Shown here piece after piece: positions 24,389 through 33,403 of a DNA stretch of 64,000 bases. The stretch covers positions 248,001-312,000 of the forward strand of contig NZ_LMEB01000006.1 of NCBI RefSeq assembly GCF_001425945.1, read 5' to 3'. The notes under the pieces are model-generated. The model saw only the letters and a list, made by a program, of their open reading frames with translations. It was not told the DNA's origin and ran no database searches. Both the position numbers and the translations under genes were made by a program. Positions within the stretch are counted from its first letter, which is position 1. Every line of letters starts with the position of its first letter. The DNA is from Brevundimonas sp. Root1279 (GTDB taxonomy: Bacteria > Pseudomonadota > Alphaproteobacteria > Caulobacterales > Caulobacteraceae).

Positions 24389-26875
24389 ATGAGTGATCGC
24401 GGCGCCGGCCTGGCCCCGTCCCGCGTCGTTGCGGTGCTGGGCCCCACCAACACGGGCAAGACCCACCTCGCCGTCGAGCGGATGCTCGGCCACGCCTCCG
24501 GCATGATCGGCCTGCCGCTGCGGCTGCTGGCGCGCGAGATCTACGACAGGATCGTCAAGCGGCGCGGGGCCGCCGCCGTGGCCCTGGTCACCGGCGAGGA
24601 GAAGATCGTCCCGCCGCGGGCCCACTATTTCGTCTGCACCGTCGAGGCGATGCCGATGGAGCGGCAGGTCGAGTTCCTGGCCGTCGACGAGATCCAGCTG
24701 GTCGCCGACCCCGAGCGCGGCCACGTCTTCACCCAGCGGCTGCTGCACGCCCGCGGCCGCGCCGAGACCATGTTCCTGGGCGCCGGCACCATGGCGCCGC
24801 TGGTTCGGCGGCTGGTCGAGGACGTCGAGATCGTCCAGCGCGAGCGGCTGTCCACCCTCAGCTACGCCGGCTCCAAGAAGCTGACCCGCCTGCCCCGCCG
24901 CTCGGCCATCGTCGCCTTCTCGACGGACCAGGTCTACGCCATCGCCGAGCTGATCCGCCGCCAGCGGGGCGGGGCGGCGGTGGTCATGGGCTCGCTCAGC
25001 CCCCGCACGCGCAACGCCCAGGTCGAGCTGTTCCAGTCCGGCGAAGTGGACTTCCTGGTCGCCACCGACGCCATCGGCATGGGGCTGAACATGGAGGTCG
25101 ACCACGTCGCCTTCGCGGGCCTCAGGAAGTTCGACGGCCGCCGCACCCGCTGGCTGCACGCCCACGAGATCGGCCAGATCGCCGGCCGGGCCGGGCGGCA
25201 CCTCAAGGACGGCACGTTCGGGGTGACGGGCGAGGCGCTGGAGCTGGATCCGGACCTGGTCGAGCAGGTCGTCGAGCACCGCTTCGATCCGGTCGAGGCG
25301 GCCGAGTGGCGCAACGCCCGGCTGGACTTCGACACCCTCAACGACCTGCTGCGCTCTCTGACGGTGACGCCGGGGCGCAGCGGTCTGAACCTGACCCAGC
25401 CGGCGCTGGACGAGACCCTGCTGCGCCGTCTGATCAAGGACGAGGAGGTGGCCCGCATCGGCCGCTCGCGCGGGGCCATCATGCGCCTGTGGGAGGCCTG
25501 CCAGCTGCCGGACTTCCAGAAGACGACGCTGGACGAGCACGGCCGCCTGTCGAAGGAGATCTTCCAGGCCCTGACGGGCAAGCGCGGCCGGCTGACCGAG
25601 GACTGGGTTGCGCCGCGTTTCGCCGAACTGGACCGCGACGACGGCCAGATCGACCAGCTGTCGGCCCGGCTGAGCGGGGTGCGCACCCTCAGCTACATCG
25701 CCAACCGCCCCGACTGGCTGGACCAGGCCCAGGGCTGGCGCGACAGGACCAAGGCGCTGGAGGAGCGGCTCTCCGACGTGCTGCACGAGCGGCTGACGGC
25801 CCGCTTCGTCGACCGGCGCACCACCGCCCTGATGCGGGCCCTGAACGTGCGCGAGGACGCCACAGCCGACGTCGACGCCGAGGGCGCGGTGGTGGTCGAG
25901 GGCCATGCGGTCGGGCGGCTGCAGGGCGTCGACTTCCAGCTCGACAAGGGCTCCAGCGCGCTTGAGGACAAGGCCCTGCGCCATGCCGCGCGGCAGGCGG
26001 TGACGCCGGAGATCGCCCGGCGCCTCGGCAGGCTCGCAGCCGACGGCGACGACGCCTTCGCGGTGACGCCCGCGGGCGCGGTGCTCTGGCAGGGCGTCCA
26101 GGCCGGGCAGATCACCGGCGGCGACTGGTTCGCCCCGCGGGTGCGGCTGTTGGGCGAGCTGGGATCGGTCGCGGCGCGCGAGCGGGCCCAGCGGCGGCTC
26201 GAGGCCTGGCTGGCCGGCGAGTCCGGCCGGGCGCTGCGGTCGCTGCGGCGACTGAAGGGCGCCGGCGAGAGCGGGGCGCTGAAGGGCCTGCCGCGCGGCC
26301 TGGCCTGGCGGCTGGTCGAGGCGGGCGGCGTCATCGACCGGCGCGAGGTCGAGCGCGACCTGGCCGCTCTCAGCCAGGTCGAGCGGCGCACCCTCAAGGA
26401 GTTCGGCGTCCGGCTGGGCGCCCATTCGGTCTGGCTGCCGGCCCTGCTCAAGGGCCGCGGCAAGACGGTGGCGCAGGCCTTCGTCGCCGGCGCGCCCTTC
26501 CGGCCCAAGCCGGAGGGGCTGACCCTGCTGCCCGAACCGCCGCCGTCGGCGCGCGTGCTGTCCGCCTTCGGCCTGCGCGCCGTGGGCCGGTTCGGCGCAC
26601 CGGTGGAGCTGCTTGAGGCCTTGAGCGAGCGCCGGTCGAAGCACGGCGGGCGGCTCAGCGATGAGGACCTGGCCGAGCTGAAACTTACCGCCGAGGAAGC
26701 CAAGGCCCTGATCGCCGGGCTGAAGACCACCCGCGCGCAACAGCCGGATCACCCCGAACGGGCCGCCCGGCCGGTGAAGGACTCGCCGTTCGCGGCCCTG
26801 TCGGCGCTGACCCAGCCCGCCGCCCCCGCGCCGGAGCGCCGCAAGCGGCCGCGTCGCAGGACCGCCGCCAAATGA
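24389..26875 (+). CDS. Suv3-like ATP-dependent RNA helicase
   Basis: 828-aa superfamily-2 helicase of the mitochondrial Suv3 type common in alphaproteobacteria, involved in RNA unwinding during decay. Motif I GPTNTGKTH (18-26), motif II DEIQ (~100), motif III/IV region SLSPRTRNAQ, motif V ATDAIGMGLNM, motif VI QIAGRAGRH. The C-terminal part has Lys/Arg-rich segments and ends in a basic tail (RRKRPRRRTAAK). The next gene (S4 RNA-binding) overlaps by 4 bp (ATGA). The gene is preceded by the tandem GANTC-rich module, which suggests cell-cycle- or methylation-linked expression, unproven. The ATG at 24389 lies nine bases downstream of a weak AGC-rich stretch, and the Walker motif follows at residue 18. 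Confidence 0.92.
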   Translation: MSDRGAGLAPSRVVAVLGPTNTGKTHLAVERMLGHASGMIGLPLRLLAREIYDRIVKRRGAAAVALVTGEEKIVPPRAHYFVCTVEAMPMERQVEFLAVDEIQLVADPERGHVFTQRLLHARGRAETMFLGAGTMAPLVRRLVEDVEIVQRERLSTLSYAGSKKLTRLPRRSAIVAFSTDQVYAIAELIRRQRGGAAVVMGSLSPRTRNAQVELFQSGEVDFLVATDAIGMGLNMEVDHVAFAGLRKFDGRRTRWLHAHEIGQIAGRAGRHLKDGTFGVTGEALELDPDLVEQVVEHRFDPVEAAEWRNARLDFDTLNDLLRSLTVTPGRSGLNLTQPALDETLLRRLIKDEEVARIGRSRGAIMRLWEACQLPDFQKTTLDEHGRLSKEIFQALTGKRGRLTEDWVAPRFAELDRDDGQIDQLSARLSGVRTLSYIANRPDWLDQAQGWRDRTKALEERLSDVLHERLTARFVDRRTTALMRALNVREDATADVDAEGAVVVEGHAVGRLQGVDFQLDKGSSALEDKALRHAARQAVTPEIARRLGRLAADGDDAFAVTPAGAVLWQGVQAGQITGGDWFAPRVRLLGELGSVAARERAQRRLEAWLAGESGRALRSLRRLKGAGESGALKGLPRGLAWRLVEAGGVIDRREVERDLAALSQVERRTLKEFGVRLGAHSVWLPALLKGRGKTVAQAFVAGAPFRPKPEGLTLLPEPPPSARVLSAFGLRAVGRFGAPVELLEALSERRSKHGGRLSDEDLAELKLTAEEAKALIAGLKTTRAQQPDHPERAARPVKDSPFAALSALTQPAAPAPERRKRPRRRTAAK

Positions 26876-27156
26876 GCGAGGCGGGCTGCCGCATCGACGT
26901 CTGGCTGTGGCGGGCGCGGTTCGCCAAGACCCGTTCCCTGGCCGCGGCCATGGTCGAGCGCGGGACGGTGCGGCTGACCCATCACGGGGCCCAGACCCGG
27001 CTCGACAAGCCCAGCCGCAGCGTCCACGTCGGCGATCGGCTGGTCTTCGCCCTCGGCGGGCGGCTGGTCGACATCGAGGTGCTCGCCCTGGGCGAACGGC
27101 GCGGGCCCGCCGAAGAGGCCCGCGCCCTCTATTCAGCCCTTACGGCTGGCGGATGA
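26872..27156 (+). CDS. S4 domain RNA-binding protein (Hsp15-like)
   Basis: 94-aa protein with an S4 RNA-binding fold from about residue 7 (RIDVWLWRARFAKTRSLAA...) to 60, the pattern of heat-shock protein 15 (HslR), which binds stalled 50S subunits with peptidyl-tRNA. It overlaps the Suv3-like helicase by 4 bp, implying coupled translation and shared RNA-related work. Its 3' end overlaps the convergent YceI gene by 17 bp. Slightly shorter than E. coli Hsp15 because the basic C-terminal tail is missing. Confidence 0.88.
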   Translation: MSEAGCRIDVWLWRARFAKTRSLAAAMVERGTVRLTHHGAQTRLDKPSRSVHVGDRLVFALGGRLVDIEVLALGERRGPAEEARALYSALTAGG

Positions 27157-27769
27157 ACTCGCCCTCGATGTGCAGCTCGACCTCGTCGCCCAGGCCCATG
27201 GGCAGGCCATAGTCGATGCCGAACTCCGAGCGCTTGATGGTCGCCTCGCCGTCGAAGCCGGCCTTGTAGGTATCGCCCATCGACGGACCGGCCTGATTGA
27301 AGTCGACCTCCATGGTCACCGGCCGGGTGACGCCGCGCAGGGTCAGGTCGCCGACCACGGTCGCCTCGGTCGGATCGTCGGCGTCGACGGTGACCGAGCG
27401 CGACACGAAGGTCGCGGTCGGGTGGTTGGCGGTGTCGAAGAAGTCCGCCGTCTGCAGGTGGCGGTTCAGGGCGTCATTGCCCGAATGCACAGAGGTCAGC
27501 GGAATGGTCGCGGTCAGCGAAGACCCAGCCGGGTTGGCCGGGTCCAGTTTCAGCTCCGCCTGCACATCCACGAATTGGCCGGTGTAGGTCGAAAAGCCGA
27601 GATGGCTGACCGACCAGGTGATCTTGCCGTGATCCGGGTCCAGCTTGTACGCGCCCGCCTGCACCTCCGCCGGGTTTTGGGTGAGGACGGCCTGGGCGCC
27701 GACGGCGCCGGCGGTGGCGAGGGCCATGGCGGCGAGACCGAAGGCGGCGGTGCGAAGAAGGGGACGCAT
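27140..27769 (-). CDS. YceI family periplasmic lipid-binding-like protein
   Basis: 209-aa protein: signal peptide (RTAAFGLAAMALATAGAVGA) then a YceI lipocalin-like barrel (about 40-205: YKLDPDHGKITWSVSHLGFS, AEL..., DFFDTANHPTATF, LTLRGVTRPVTM, EFGIDYGLPMGLGDEV). YceI proteins bind polyisoprenoids or amphiphiles in the periplasm. The ATG at 27769 immediately precedes the signal peptide; a longer frame upstream has no such signal. Convergent with the S4 gene, overlapping its last codons. Confidence 0.9.
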   Translation of the reverse strand: MRPLLRTAAFGLAAMALATAGAVGAQAVLTQNPAEVQAGAYKLDPDHGKITWSVSHLGFSTYTGQFVDVQAELKLDPANPAGSSLTATIPLTSVHSGNDALNRHLQTADFFDTANHPTATFVSRSVTVDADDPTEATVVGDLTLRGVTRPVTMEVDFNQAGPSMGDTYKAGFDGEATIKRSEFGIDYGLPMGLGDEVELHIEGEFIRQP

Positions 27770-27942
27770 GAGGGCTCCGACAAACTGAAACAGTGACGGA
27801 TACCAAATAGGCCGCTCCAGCCTGGCCGCAACCCCTCCAGGTCGCTTCGGTTGACAGTTGGCGCCGGCGGGGTCATCTGCGCGTCCCGCGCCCCTCAACC
27901 CAGCGCCCTCAACAAGCCCGCCGTTCCTCCAGCTACTGGCCC

Positions 27943-28284
27943 ATGACCTACATCGTCACCGACGCCTGCGTGCGCTGCAAATTCATGGACTGCGTGGAAG
28001 TGTGTCCGGTGGACTGCTTCTATGAGGGCGAGAACTTCCTGGTCATCGCCCCGGACGAGTGCATCGACTGCGGCGTCTGCGAGCCCGAGTGCCCGGTCGA
28101 CGCCATCAAGCCGGACACCGAGGACGAGCCGGACGGCAAGTGGCTGCAGGTCAACGCCGAATACGCCAAGGTCTGGCCGAACATCACGGTCAAGGGCAAG
28201 CCGCCCGCCGACGCCGAGCAGTTCGAGCGCGAGACCGGCAAGTACGAGAAGTATTTCTCCGAGAAGCCCGGCAAGGGTTCCTGA
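27943..28284 (+). CDS. fdxA: Ferredoxin FdxA (7Fe type)
   Basis: 113-aa ferredoxin with two cluster motifs: C9..C12....C17...C21-P and C40[11 protein letters not shown] (Cys40, 43, 46, 50), a pattern that fits one 3Fe-4S and one 4Fe-4S cluster. The conserved [19 protein letters not shown] core and the C-terminal tail with conserved [12 protein letters not shown] identify the FdxA family common in alphaproteobacteria. A low-potential electron carrier in the cytoplasm. Followed by a 353-bp gap before carD. Confidence 0.95.
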   Translation: MTYIVTDACVRCKFMDCVEVCPVDCFYEGENFLVIAPDECIDCGVCEPECPVDAIKPDTEDEPDGKWLQVNAEYAKVWPNITVKGKPPADAEQFERETGKYEKYFSEKPGKGS

Positions 28285-28637
28285 CGCCGAAACCGGGCCA
28301 GCGCGTCCGAGCTTGGCGGCGGTTATTCCTGATCAGTGTTCACGTCCGGCGGCGAGGATTCCCGGCAGGGTCAAGCCTGACGCTGTGCACGTTTTGAAAT
28401 TTTCCTTTTTTGTGATAGGTTCCTGTCATTGGGTCGGGCGGTCTGCGAAATCTCGCGCCGCCCGCGTTTGCGACAGAATCCCATCCACGCAGGTGGGATC
28501 GGCCAGAGGTTTGGTGATCCGTTTCCGTTTCGACAACTGACGCACTCGCGACCGACGGACTTTGTTCGCCGGTCCGTTGCACTGTTGCTTACGCGTATGC
28601 GTCTCGCCCTGCCCTTTTGCGCCGGGAAAGGAATGAC
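28285..28637. promoter_or_regulatory. 353-bp upstream region of carD
   Basis: Gene-free. An AT-rich patch at 28394-28421 reads TTGAAA (28394-28399), a 16-bp spacer and TAGGTT (28416-28421), a plausible promoter, followed by a ~215-nt untranslated leader. A GGAAAGGA ribosome site lies just before the ATG. No terminator for fdxA was found. Confidence 0.45.
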
Positions 28638-29186
28638 ATGACGAACAAGACTGGTCTGGAATTCAAGGTTGGCGACGCGGTCGTCTATCCGGCGCACGGC
28701 GTCGGCAAGGTGGCGGCGGTCGAGACCCAGGAAGTCGCGGGCATGTCGCTGGAAGTCTATGTCGTGACCTTCGATCACGAGAAGATGACGCTGCGCGTCC
28801 CCACCAAGAAAGCCAAGACCGCTGGTCTGCGTTCGCTGGCCGCCGACGACGTCGTCACCAAGGCCCTGACCACGCTCAAGGGCCGCGCCCGCATCAAGCG
28901 CACCATGTGGTCGCGCCGGGCCCAGGAATACGAAGCCAAAATCAACTCGGGCGACCTGATCTCGATCGCCGAGGTCGTCCGCGACCTGCACCGCGCCGAC
29001 AGCCAGCCGGAACAGTCCTACTCGGAGCGTCAGCTCTATGAGTCGGCCCTGGATCGCATGGCCCGTGAAGTCGCCGCGGCCAACCGCATCGACAAGGACG
29101 CCGCCGTCGAGCTGCTCGGCAAGTCGCTGAGCGCCAAGAAGGCCGCCGCCCCGGCCGTGGCCGAGGAAGAAGCCGAAGCCGCCTGA
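28638..29186 (+). CDS. carD: CarD family transcriptional regulator
   Basis: 182-aa CarD/CdnL protein: an N-terminal RNA-polymerase-interaction Tudor-like domain (residues ~8-65: FKVGDAVVYPAHGVGKVAAVE) and a helical DNA-binding domain (66-165) with the conserved MWSRRAQEYEAKINSGD segment. It stabilises the open promoter complex at rRNA and other promoters. The C-terminus is an Ala/Glu-rich tail. The ATG at 28638 follows GGAAAGGA. Monocistronic, closed by a strong terminator at 29211-29240. Confidence 0.95.
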   Translation: MTNKTGLEFKVGDAVVYPAHGVGKVAAVETQEVAGMSLEVYVVTFDHEKMTLRVPTKKAKTAGLRSLAADDVVTKALTTLKGRARIKRTMWSRRAQEYEAKINSGDLISIAEVVRDLHRADSQPEQSYSERQLYESALDRMAREVAAANRIDKDAAVELLGKSLSAKKAAAPAVAEEEAEAA

Positions 29187-29210
29187 TCGGGCGACATCGC
29201 TGAAAGACAG

Positions 29211-29240
29211 AAGGCCCGGGAGCGATCCCGGGCCTTTTCT
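29211..29240 (+). terminator. Intrinsic terminator of carD
   Basis: AAGGCCCGGGA (29211-29221), loop GCGA, TCCCGGGCCTT (29226-29236), then TTCT. An 11-bp stem with a T-rich end. Confidence 0.92.
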
Positions 29241-29366
29241 GTTGGCGGCTACGGTTTCCCGGCCCGCTCGGATTGGAAGTGGGGTCGAAACAGTTTCGTT
29301 CAAGAATTGCGCAGCGGCTTTCTATGCGCAGAGTCCGGGACCCTCAGCTGAAACGGGGGTGACCGA

Positions 29367-30570
29367 ATGCGGGTGTTGTTGTCGACCTATGGCTCGCGCG
29401 GCGACGTGGAGCCGATGGCGGGGCTGGCCGTGGCGCTGCAGGCGCTGGGCGTCGAAACCGTGGTCAGCGCGCCGCCGGACCAGGAGTTCATCGACCTTCT
29501 GAAGCGCGCCGGGGTCGCCTTCGTCCCGGCCTTCATGGGCGTGCGGGACTGGATCGCGACAGCGGGCAAGCCGCCGGTCGACCTCCCCCGGCGCGCGGCG
29601 GAGATGGCCAGGGGCCAGTTCCCGGCGATCGACGCGGCGGCGGAGGGCTGCGACCTCATCGTCGCCACCGGCCTGATGCCCTCGGCGGCGGCGGCGCGGG
29701 CCGTGGCCGAGCGACGTGGCGTCGCCTACGCCCACGCGACCTTCTGTCCGCTGTTCCTGCCGTCGGAGCATCACGCCCCCTTCCCCTACCCCGGCCATCC
29801 GCACCCGCCCGGCGTGACCGACCCGCGGGCGCTGTGGGACCACAACATCGAGGCGATGAACGCCCTGTTCGGCGCGGCGGTGAACGACTTGCGGGCGCGA
29901 CAATGTGCGCGACCACGTCTTCACCGACCGCCCCCTGCTGGCCTCGGACCCGACCCTGTGGCCCTGGGCTCCGACCGAGCTGTGCGACGCGGTGCAGACG
30001 GGCGCCTGGATCCTGCCGGACCCTCGCCCCCTGTCAGCGGAACTGGAGGCCTTCCTCGAGGCGGGAGCGCCGCCGGTCTATGTCGGCTTCGGCAGCATGG
30101 GCATGGCGGCGTCGCATGACGCGGCGCAGGCGGCCGTGGAGGCGGCCCGGAGCCATGGACGGCGGGTCGTGCTCGCCCAGGGCTGGGCGGGCTTTGAGCC
30201 GATTGACGACGGCGCCGACTGCTTCACCGTCGGCGACGTCAACCAGCAGGCTCTGTTCCCGCGTGTCGCCGCCGCCATCCACCATGGCGGAGCCGGCACG
30301 ACCACCGCCGCCGCGCGCGCCGGCGCGCCCCAGATCGTCGTCCCCCAGATCGTCGACCAGCCTTTCTGGGCTGGGCGGATCGCCGCTCTCGGCGCCGGCG
30401 TGTCGCATGACGCCGCGACGCCGACGGTCGAATCGCTGACCAACGCGCTGCAGACGGCGCTGTCGCCCGAGGTGAGCGCCCGGGCCGCCGGCCTGGCCGC
30501 CGAGGTGCGCGCCGACGGGGCCGTCCTTGCCGCCCGGCGGCTGATCGAGAGCGCGTCCGGTCCCTCCTGA
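29367..30570 (+). pseudogene. UDP-glycosyltransferase (GtfB/MGT family), frameshifted
   Basis: The first frame (29367 to about 29900) encodes the acceptor half of a GT1-type glycosyltransferase (MRVLLSTYGSRGDVEPMAGL, start at the N-terminus of the Rossmann fold). The second half, starting with DNVRDHVFTDRPLLA at about 29901 and running to the TGA at 30570, is in another frame and carries the donor-binding VYVGFGSMG and HHGGAGTTTAAARAGAPQIVVPQ signature. Family members have several more residues (around GLPPV) at the junction, so a small out-of-frame deletion near 29893-29903 is likely. Neither half would work alone. Real decay or an assembly error cannot be told apart here. Confidence 0.85.
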
Positions 30571-30626
30571 TCGTCGCCGACGGCGCAGGCGAGGGACCCA
30601 AGCGCGGCCTTGGCGGTTTCACCCGT

Positions 30627-30667
30627 GGCCATGAGGCGCCCGGATCGACACCCGGCCCCTCATGGCC
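30627..30667. repeat. Perfect 10-bp inverted repeat upstream of DUF808 gene
   Basis: GGCCATGAGG (30627-30636) and CCTCATGGCC (30658-30667) with a 21-bp spacer in the 136-bp gap before the DUF808 start. There is no T-tract. It could be an operator or a weak hairpin. Confidence 0.5.
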
Positions 30668-30706
30668 TAGCTGTGCCGCTTCTCCTCCCCCTGACCTGGA
30701 CCGCCC

Positions 30707-31654
30707 ATGCCCTCCGGACTTATGGCCCTGCTCGACGACGTGGCCGGGATCGCCAAGCTCGCCGCTGCGTCGGTCGACGATATCGGCGCGGCCTCGGGCA
30801 AGGCGGCGACCAAGGCGGCGGGGGTGGTGGTCGACGACGCGGCGGTGACGCCGAAATACGTCACCGGCCTGGATCCGAGCCGGGAGCTGCCGATCATCGG
30901 CAAGATCGCCAAGGGCTCCCTACGCAACAAGCTGCTGCTGATCCTGCCGGTCGCCCTGCTCCTGACGGCCTTCGCGCCATGGGCCATCACGCCCCTGCTT
31001 ATGATCGGCGGCGCCTACCTCTGTTTCGAGGGGGCCGAGAAGCTGATGGAGGCGTTCGGCGGCGGTCACGGCCACGACGAAGGCCCGGTCTCGGACGATC
31101 CCGCCCACCTGGAGAAGTCGACCGTCGCGGGCGCGGTCCGCACCGACCTGATCCTGTCGGCCGAAATCATGGCCATCGCCCTGGCCGATGTGGCCCACCA
31201 GCCGCTGCTCAACCAGGCCGGGGTGCTGATCGTCGTCGGCCTGGGCATGACCGTCGTGGTCTATGGCGCGGTGGCCCTGATCGTGAAGATGGACGACATC
31301 GGCCTGCACCTGGTCGAGAAACCGTCCCGCACCGCCAAGGCCGTCGGCCGCGGCCTGGTCAAGGGCATGAACTGGGTCATGGCCTCTCTGTCGGTCATCG
31401 GCACCGCGGCCATGCTGTGGGTCGGCGGCGGCATCCTGCTGCACGGCTCCCACACCCTGGGCCTGGCCTGGCCGGCCGAGCCGGTCGAGCACCTGGCCCA
31501 TGCGGTGGCCGGCGCGACCGGCCCGCTCGGCGGCGTGCTCGGTTGGCTGACCTCGGCCGTGCTGGCGGCCGTGCTGGGGATCATCATCGGCGGCCTGATC
31601 GCCGTCGCCGTGCACCAGGTCGCCAAGCTCAAGCGCGGCAAGGCCGCGCACTAG
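30707..31654 (+). CDS. DUF808 family inner-membrane protein (YedI-like)
   Basis: 315-aa protein of the DUF808/YedI family: an N-terminal Ala-rich soluble segment with the family start (SGLMALLDDVAGIAKLAAAS), then several TM helices (about 80-105, 155-200, 225-255, 270-305). Function is unknown; YedI has been linked to membrane stress by annotation only. The stop codon overlaps that of the convergent broken GNAT gene (31652-31653 shared). Confidence 0.88.
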   Translation: MPSGLMALLDDVAGIAKLAAASVDDIGAASGKAATKAAGVVVDDAAVTPKYVTGLDPSRELPIIGKIAKGSLRNKLLLILPVALLLTAFAPWAITPLLMIGGAYLCFEGAEKLMEAFGGGHGHDEGPVSDDPAHLEKSTVAGAVRTDLILSAEIMAIALADVAHQPLLNQAGVLIVVGLGMTVVVYGAVALIVKMDDIGLHLVEKPSRTAKAVGRGLVKGMNWVMASLSVIGTAAMLWVGGGILLHGSHTLGLAWPAEPVEHLAHAVAGATGPLGGVLGWLTSAVLAAVLGIIIGGLIAVAVHQVAKLKRGKAAH

Positions 31655-32200
31655 GCTCCGGCCGCTGCCTTCCGAGCCCGCCATTCGTCGGCGGTGATCT
31701 CCCACAGTTCGGTCTGGGCCGTCCCCGAGACGTAGCTCTGCTGGCCCGTCCGGACGACGCGCATGCCCTGCTTCTCGGAGATGCGGCGCTAAGCGGCGTT
31801 GTCGATCGCCTTGGGCACGCGCAGCACCGGCTGGCCCAGCGTGTCGAACCAGAAGTCGGTGACGGCCTCGCTGGCCTCGGCCATCAGCCCCTGCCCCTGC
31901 CAGTCGAGATCCAGCCAGAAGCCGCGGTTGTTATCCGGCTTGGCCATCAGGCTGATGATGCCAATCAGGCGGTCAGGCTCGCTCTTCGGGCGGAGCGACC
32001 AGTTCCACTCCTCGCCGCGCGCCATAGCGGGCAGGCACAGGTCGCGAATGAACCGCTCGGCCCCGTCGCTCGGATAGGGCCAGGGGACGTGCGCCGCCAG
32101 AAAGCGAACGATCTCCCAGCGCGGGAACAACCGCTGCACCGCCGGCGCGTCGGCCAGGGTCAGAGGTCGCAGGTGAAGCCGCGGAGTCTGGATGTCGGTC
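31651..32200 (-). pseudogene. GNAT acetyltransferase with in-frame stop and no clear start
   Basis: The minus-strand frame encodes a RimJ/RimL-like GNAT domain: LHLRPLTLADAPAVQ, RFLAAHVPWPYP, RLIGIISLMAKPDNNRGFWLDLDWQGQGLMAEA. A TAG at 31789-31791 (probably TCG to TAG, in NAA*RRISEKQGMRVV) cuts off the last 45 residues, which remain in frame to the stop at 31651-31653. Upstream of the homologous start (about 32200) there is no ATG in frame until a stop; a GTG at 32137-32139 lies inside the fold. Readthrough or a sequence error is possible. Confidence 0.75.
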
Positions 32201-32263
32201 TGGACGGAGGCGCTCCCATCCGCCCAGCATGGCTTGGCCGACGGGAGGCGCGCAATCAGAGGA

Positions 32264-32737
32264 TCAGAAATACTCGGCGCCGGCCGGGCACTGGGCGGCC
32301 AGGCGGCGCGCCGTGATCGAGGCCGGCAGGAAGGGCGTGCCGCGGGCCAGCTGGGCCCCGCCGCGGAACGAGAAGCTCTCCTGCTGGTAGGTGCCGTTCA
32401 GGCGCACGTTGACGCGGCGGCCCTTCTTGTCCGTGCAGGTGCCCTCGAAGCGGGCGTTGCCGTTGCCCACCTGGCGCACCGGATAGGTGCACTGCCAGCG
32501 GCGCGTCGACAGGCCGCCGAAGAAGCGGTTGATCTCGGACGGACGGACGCACTTCGTCTCGGTGTCGCTCACGCCCACGGCGCTGGTCGTATATTGCCAG
32601 TAGCCCGGCAGGACGGTGTCTGCGCTGGCTTGCTGCGGCGTCATGGCCGCCTGTGGCGTCGACGGCGCGCCCAGAAACAGGGTCGCGGCCAGCACAGGCA
32701 CGGCGACAGCGGCGGCGCGGATCGAGATGGTCTTCAT
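32264..32737 (-). CDS. DUF3617 domain-containing exported protein
   Basis: 157-aa protein with a signal peptide (KTISIRAAAVAVPVLAATLFLG, cleaved near residue 30) and a DUF3617-type domain (PGYWQYTTSAV...ETKCVRPSEINRFF...CTYPVRQVGNGNARFEGTC), which is generally periplasmic and uncharacterised. Four cysteines in the mature part probably form two disulfides. AGGGGC precedes the ATG at 32737. It is divergent from rpmB across a 200-bp gap. Confidence 0.85.
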   Translation of the reverse strand: MKTISIRAAAVAVPVLAATLFLGAPSTPQAAMTPQQASADTVLPGYWQYTTSAVGVSDTETKCVRPSEINRFFGGLSTRRWQCTYPVRQVGNGNARFEGTCTDKKGRRVNVRLNGTYQQESFSFRGGAQLARGTPFLPASITARRLAAQCPAGAEYF

Positions 32738-32822
32738 GCTTGCCCCTAATGCGGAACGTTCACTCTAATGACTATTGGCGATATAGGGCCGGAATTGAAC
32801 GGCCGCTGAACGGCTTCACGCC

Positions 32823-32852
32823 TTGACGCGCCGCGGACTCTTCCTCTATACG
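32823..32852 (+). promoter_or_regulatory. Predicted rpmB promoter
   Basis: TTGACG (32823-32828), an 18-bp spacer and TATACG (32847-32852) match vegetative sigma-factor elements. The predicted leader is about 80 nt. Derived by inspection only. Confidence 0.55.
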
Positions 32853-32937
32853 CCCCACCTCTCGCGCGGGACGACCTCCCGCGCCGCACCAGTTTCATGC
32901 GTCTGCCGCTCGGCGGACCGCTCCGAAGGATAGTCAG

Positions 32938-33237
32938 ATGTCGCGTCGTTGCGAACTCACCGGTATCGGCCCGATGGTCGGTCACTCGGTCAGCCACTCG
33001 AACATCAAGACCAAGCGCCGCTTCCTGCCGTCGCTGAAGGCCGTCAAGGTGACCTCGGACGCCCTGGGTCAGACCTTCTCGCTGCGCATCTCGAACGCCG
33101 CGCTGCGCACCCTGGACTTCAAGGGCGGCCTGGACGCCTTCATCGTCAAGGCTCGCGACGAGCAGCTCTCGATCGCCGCCCAGCGCATCAAGCGCCAGGT
33201 GAAGGCCAAGCTGGCCGAACAAGCCGCCGCCGCCTGA
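32938..33237 (+). CDS. rpmB: 50S ribosomal protein L28
   Basis: 99-aa L28 with the canonical start SRRCELTGIGPMVGHSVSHSN and a basic core (KTKRRFLP); the single Cys near residue 5 is the remnant of the zinc motif seen in C+ forms. It binds 23S rRNA in the large subunit. The ATG lies after GAAGGATAG. Monocistronic, between a strong promoter-like element and a clear terminator. Confidence 0.97.
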   Translation: MSRRCELTGIGPMVGHSVSHSNIKTKRRFLPSLKAVKVTSDALGQTFSLRISNAALRTLDFKGGLDAFIVKARDEQLSIAAQRIKRQVKAKLAEQAAAA

Positions 33238-33262
33238 TCGGCGACCGCAGCAAGATCTGAAG

Positions 33263-33288
33263 GGGCCGGTGGAAACACCGGCCCTTTT
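33263..33288 (+). terminator. Intrinsic terminator of rpmB
   Basis: GGGCCGGTG (33263-33271), GAAA loop, CACCGGCCC (33276-33284), then TTTT. Confidence 0.92.
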
Positions 33289-33403
33289 GCTATGCGGCGG
33301 CATGCCCCCTCAGCGACCGCGGAGGTGCACGGGCTGTCGGGATAAGGGTATCATCAACTTGATGGCCATCGGCGCGGTAGCGTCGGCCCCCAGGAAGCAG
33401 CCG

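Noticed and set aside
24218-26752. Very long open frame antisense to the Suv3-like helicase
   Set aside because: It is a high-GC shadow of the helicase gene with low-complexity Gly/Ala/Arg composition, no SD and no recognisable domain. Similar antisense frames opposite uvrB, DUF885 and the TonB receptors were dropped for the same reason.
31973-32230. ATG frame MLGGWERL... overlapping the GNAT region
   Set aside because: It is in a different frame from the GNAT homology, is Arg/Ala/Gly-rich and lacks an SD; it is a shadow.
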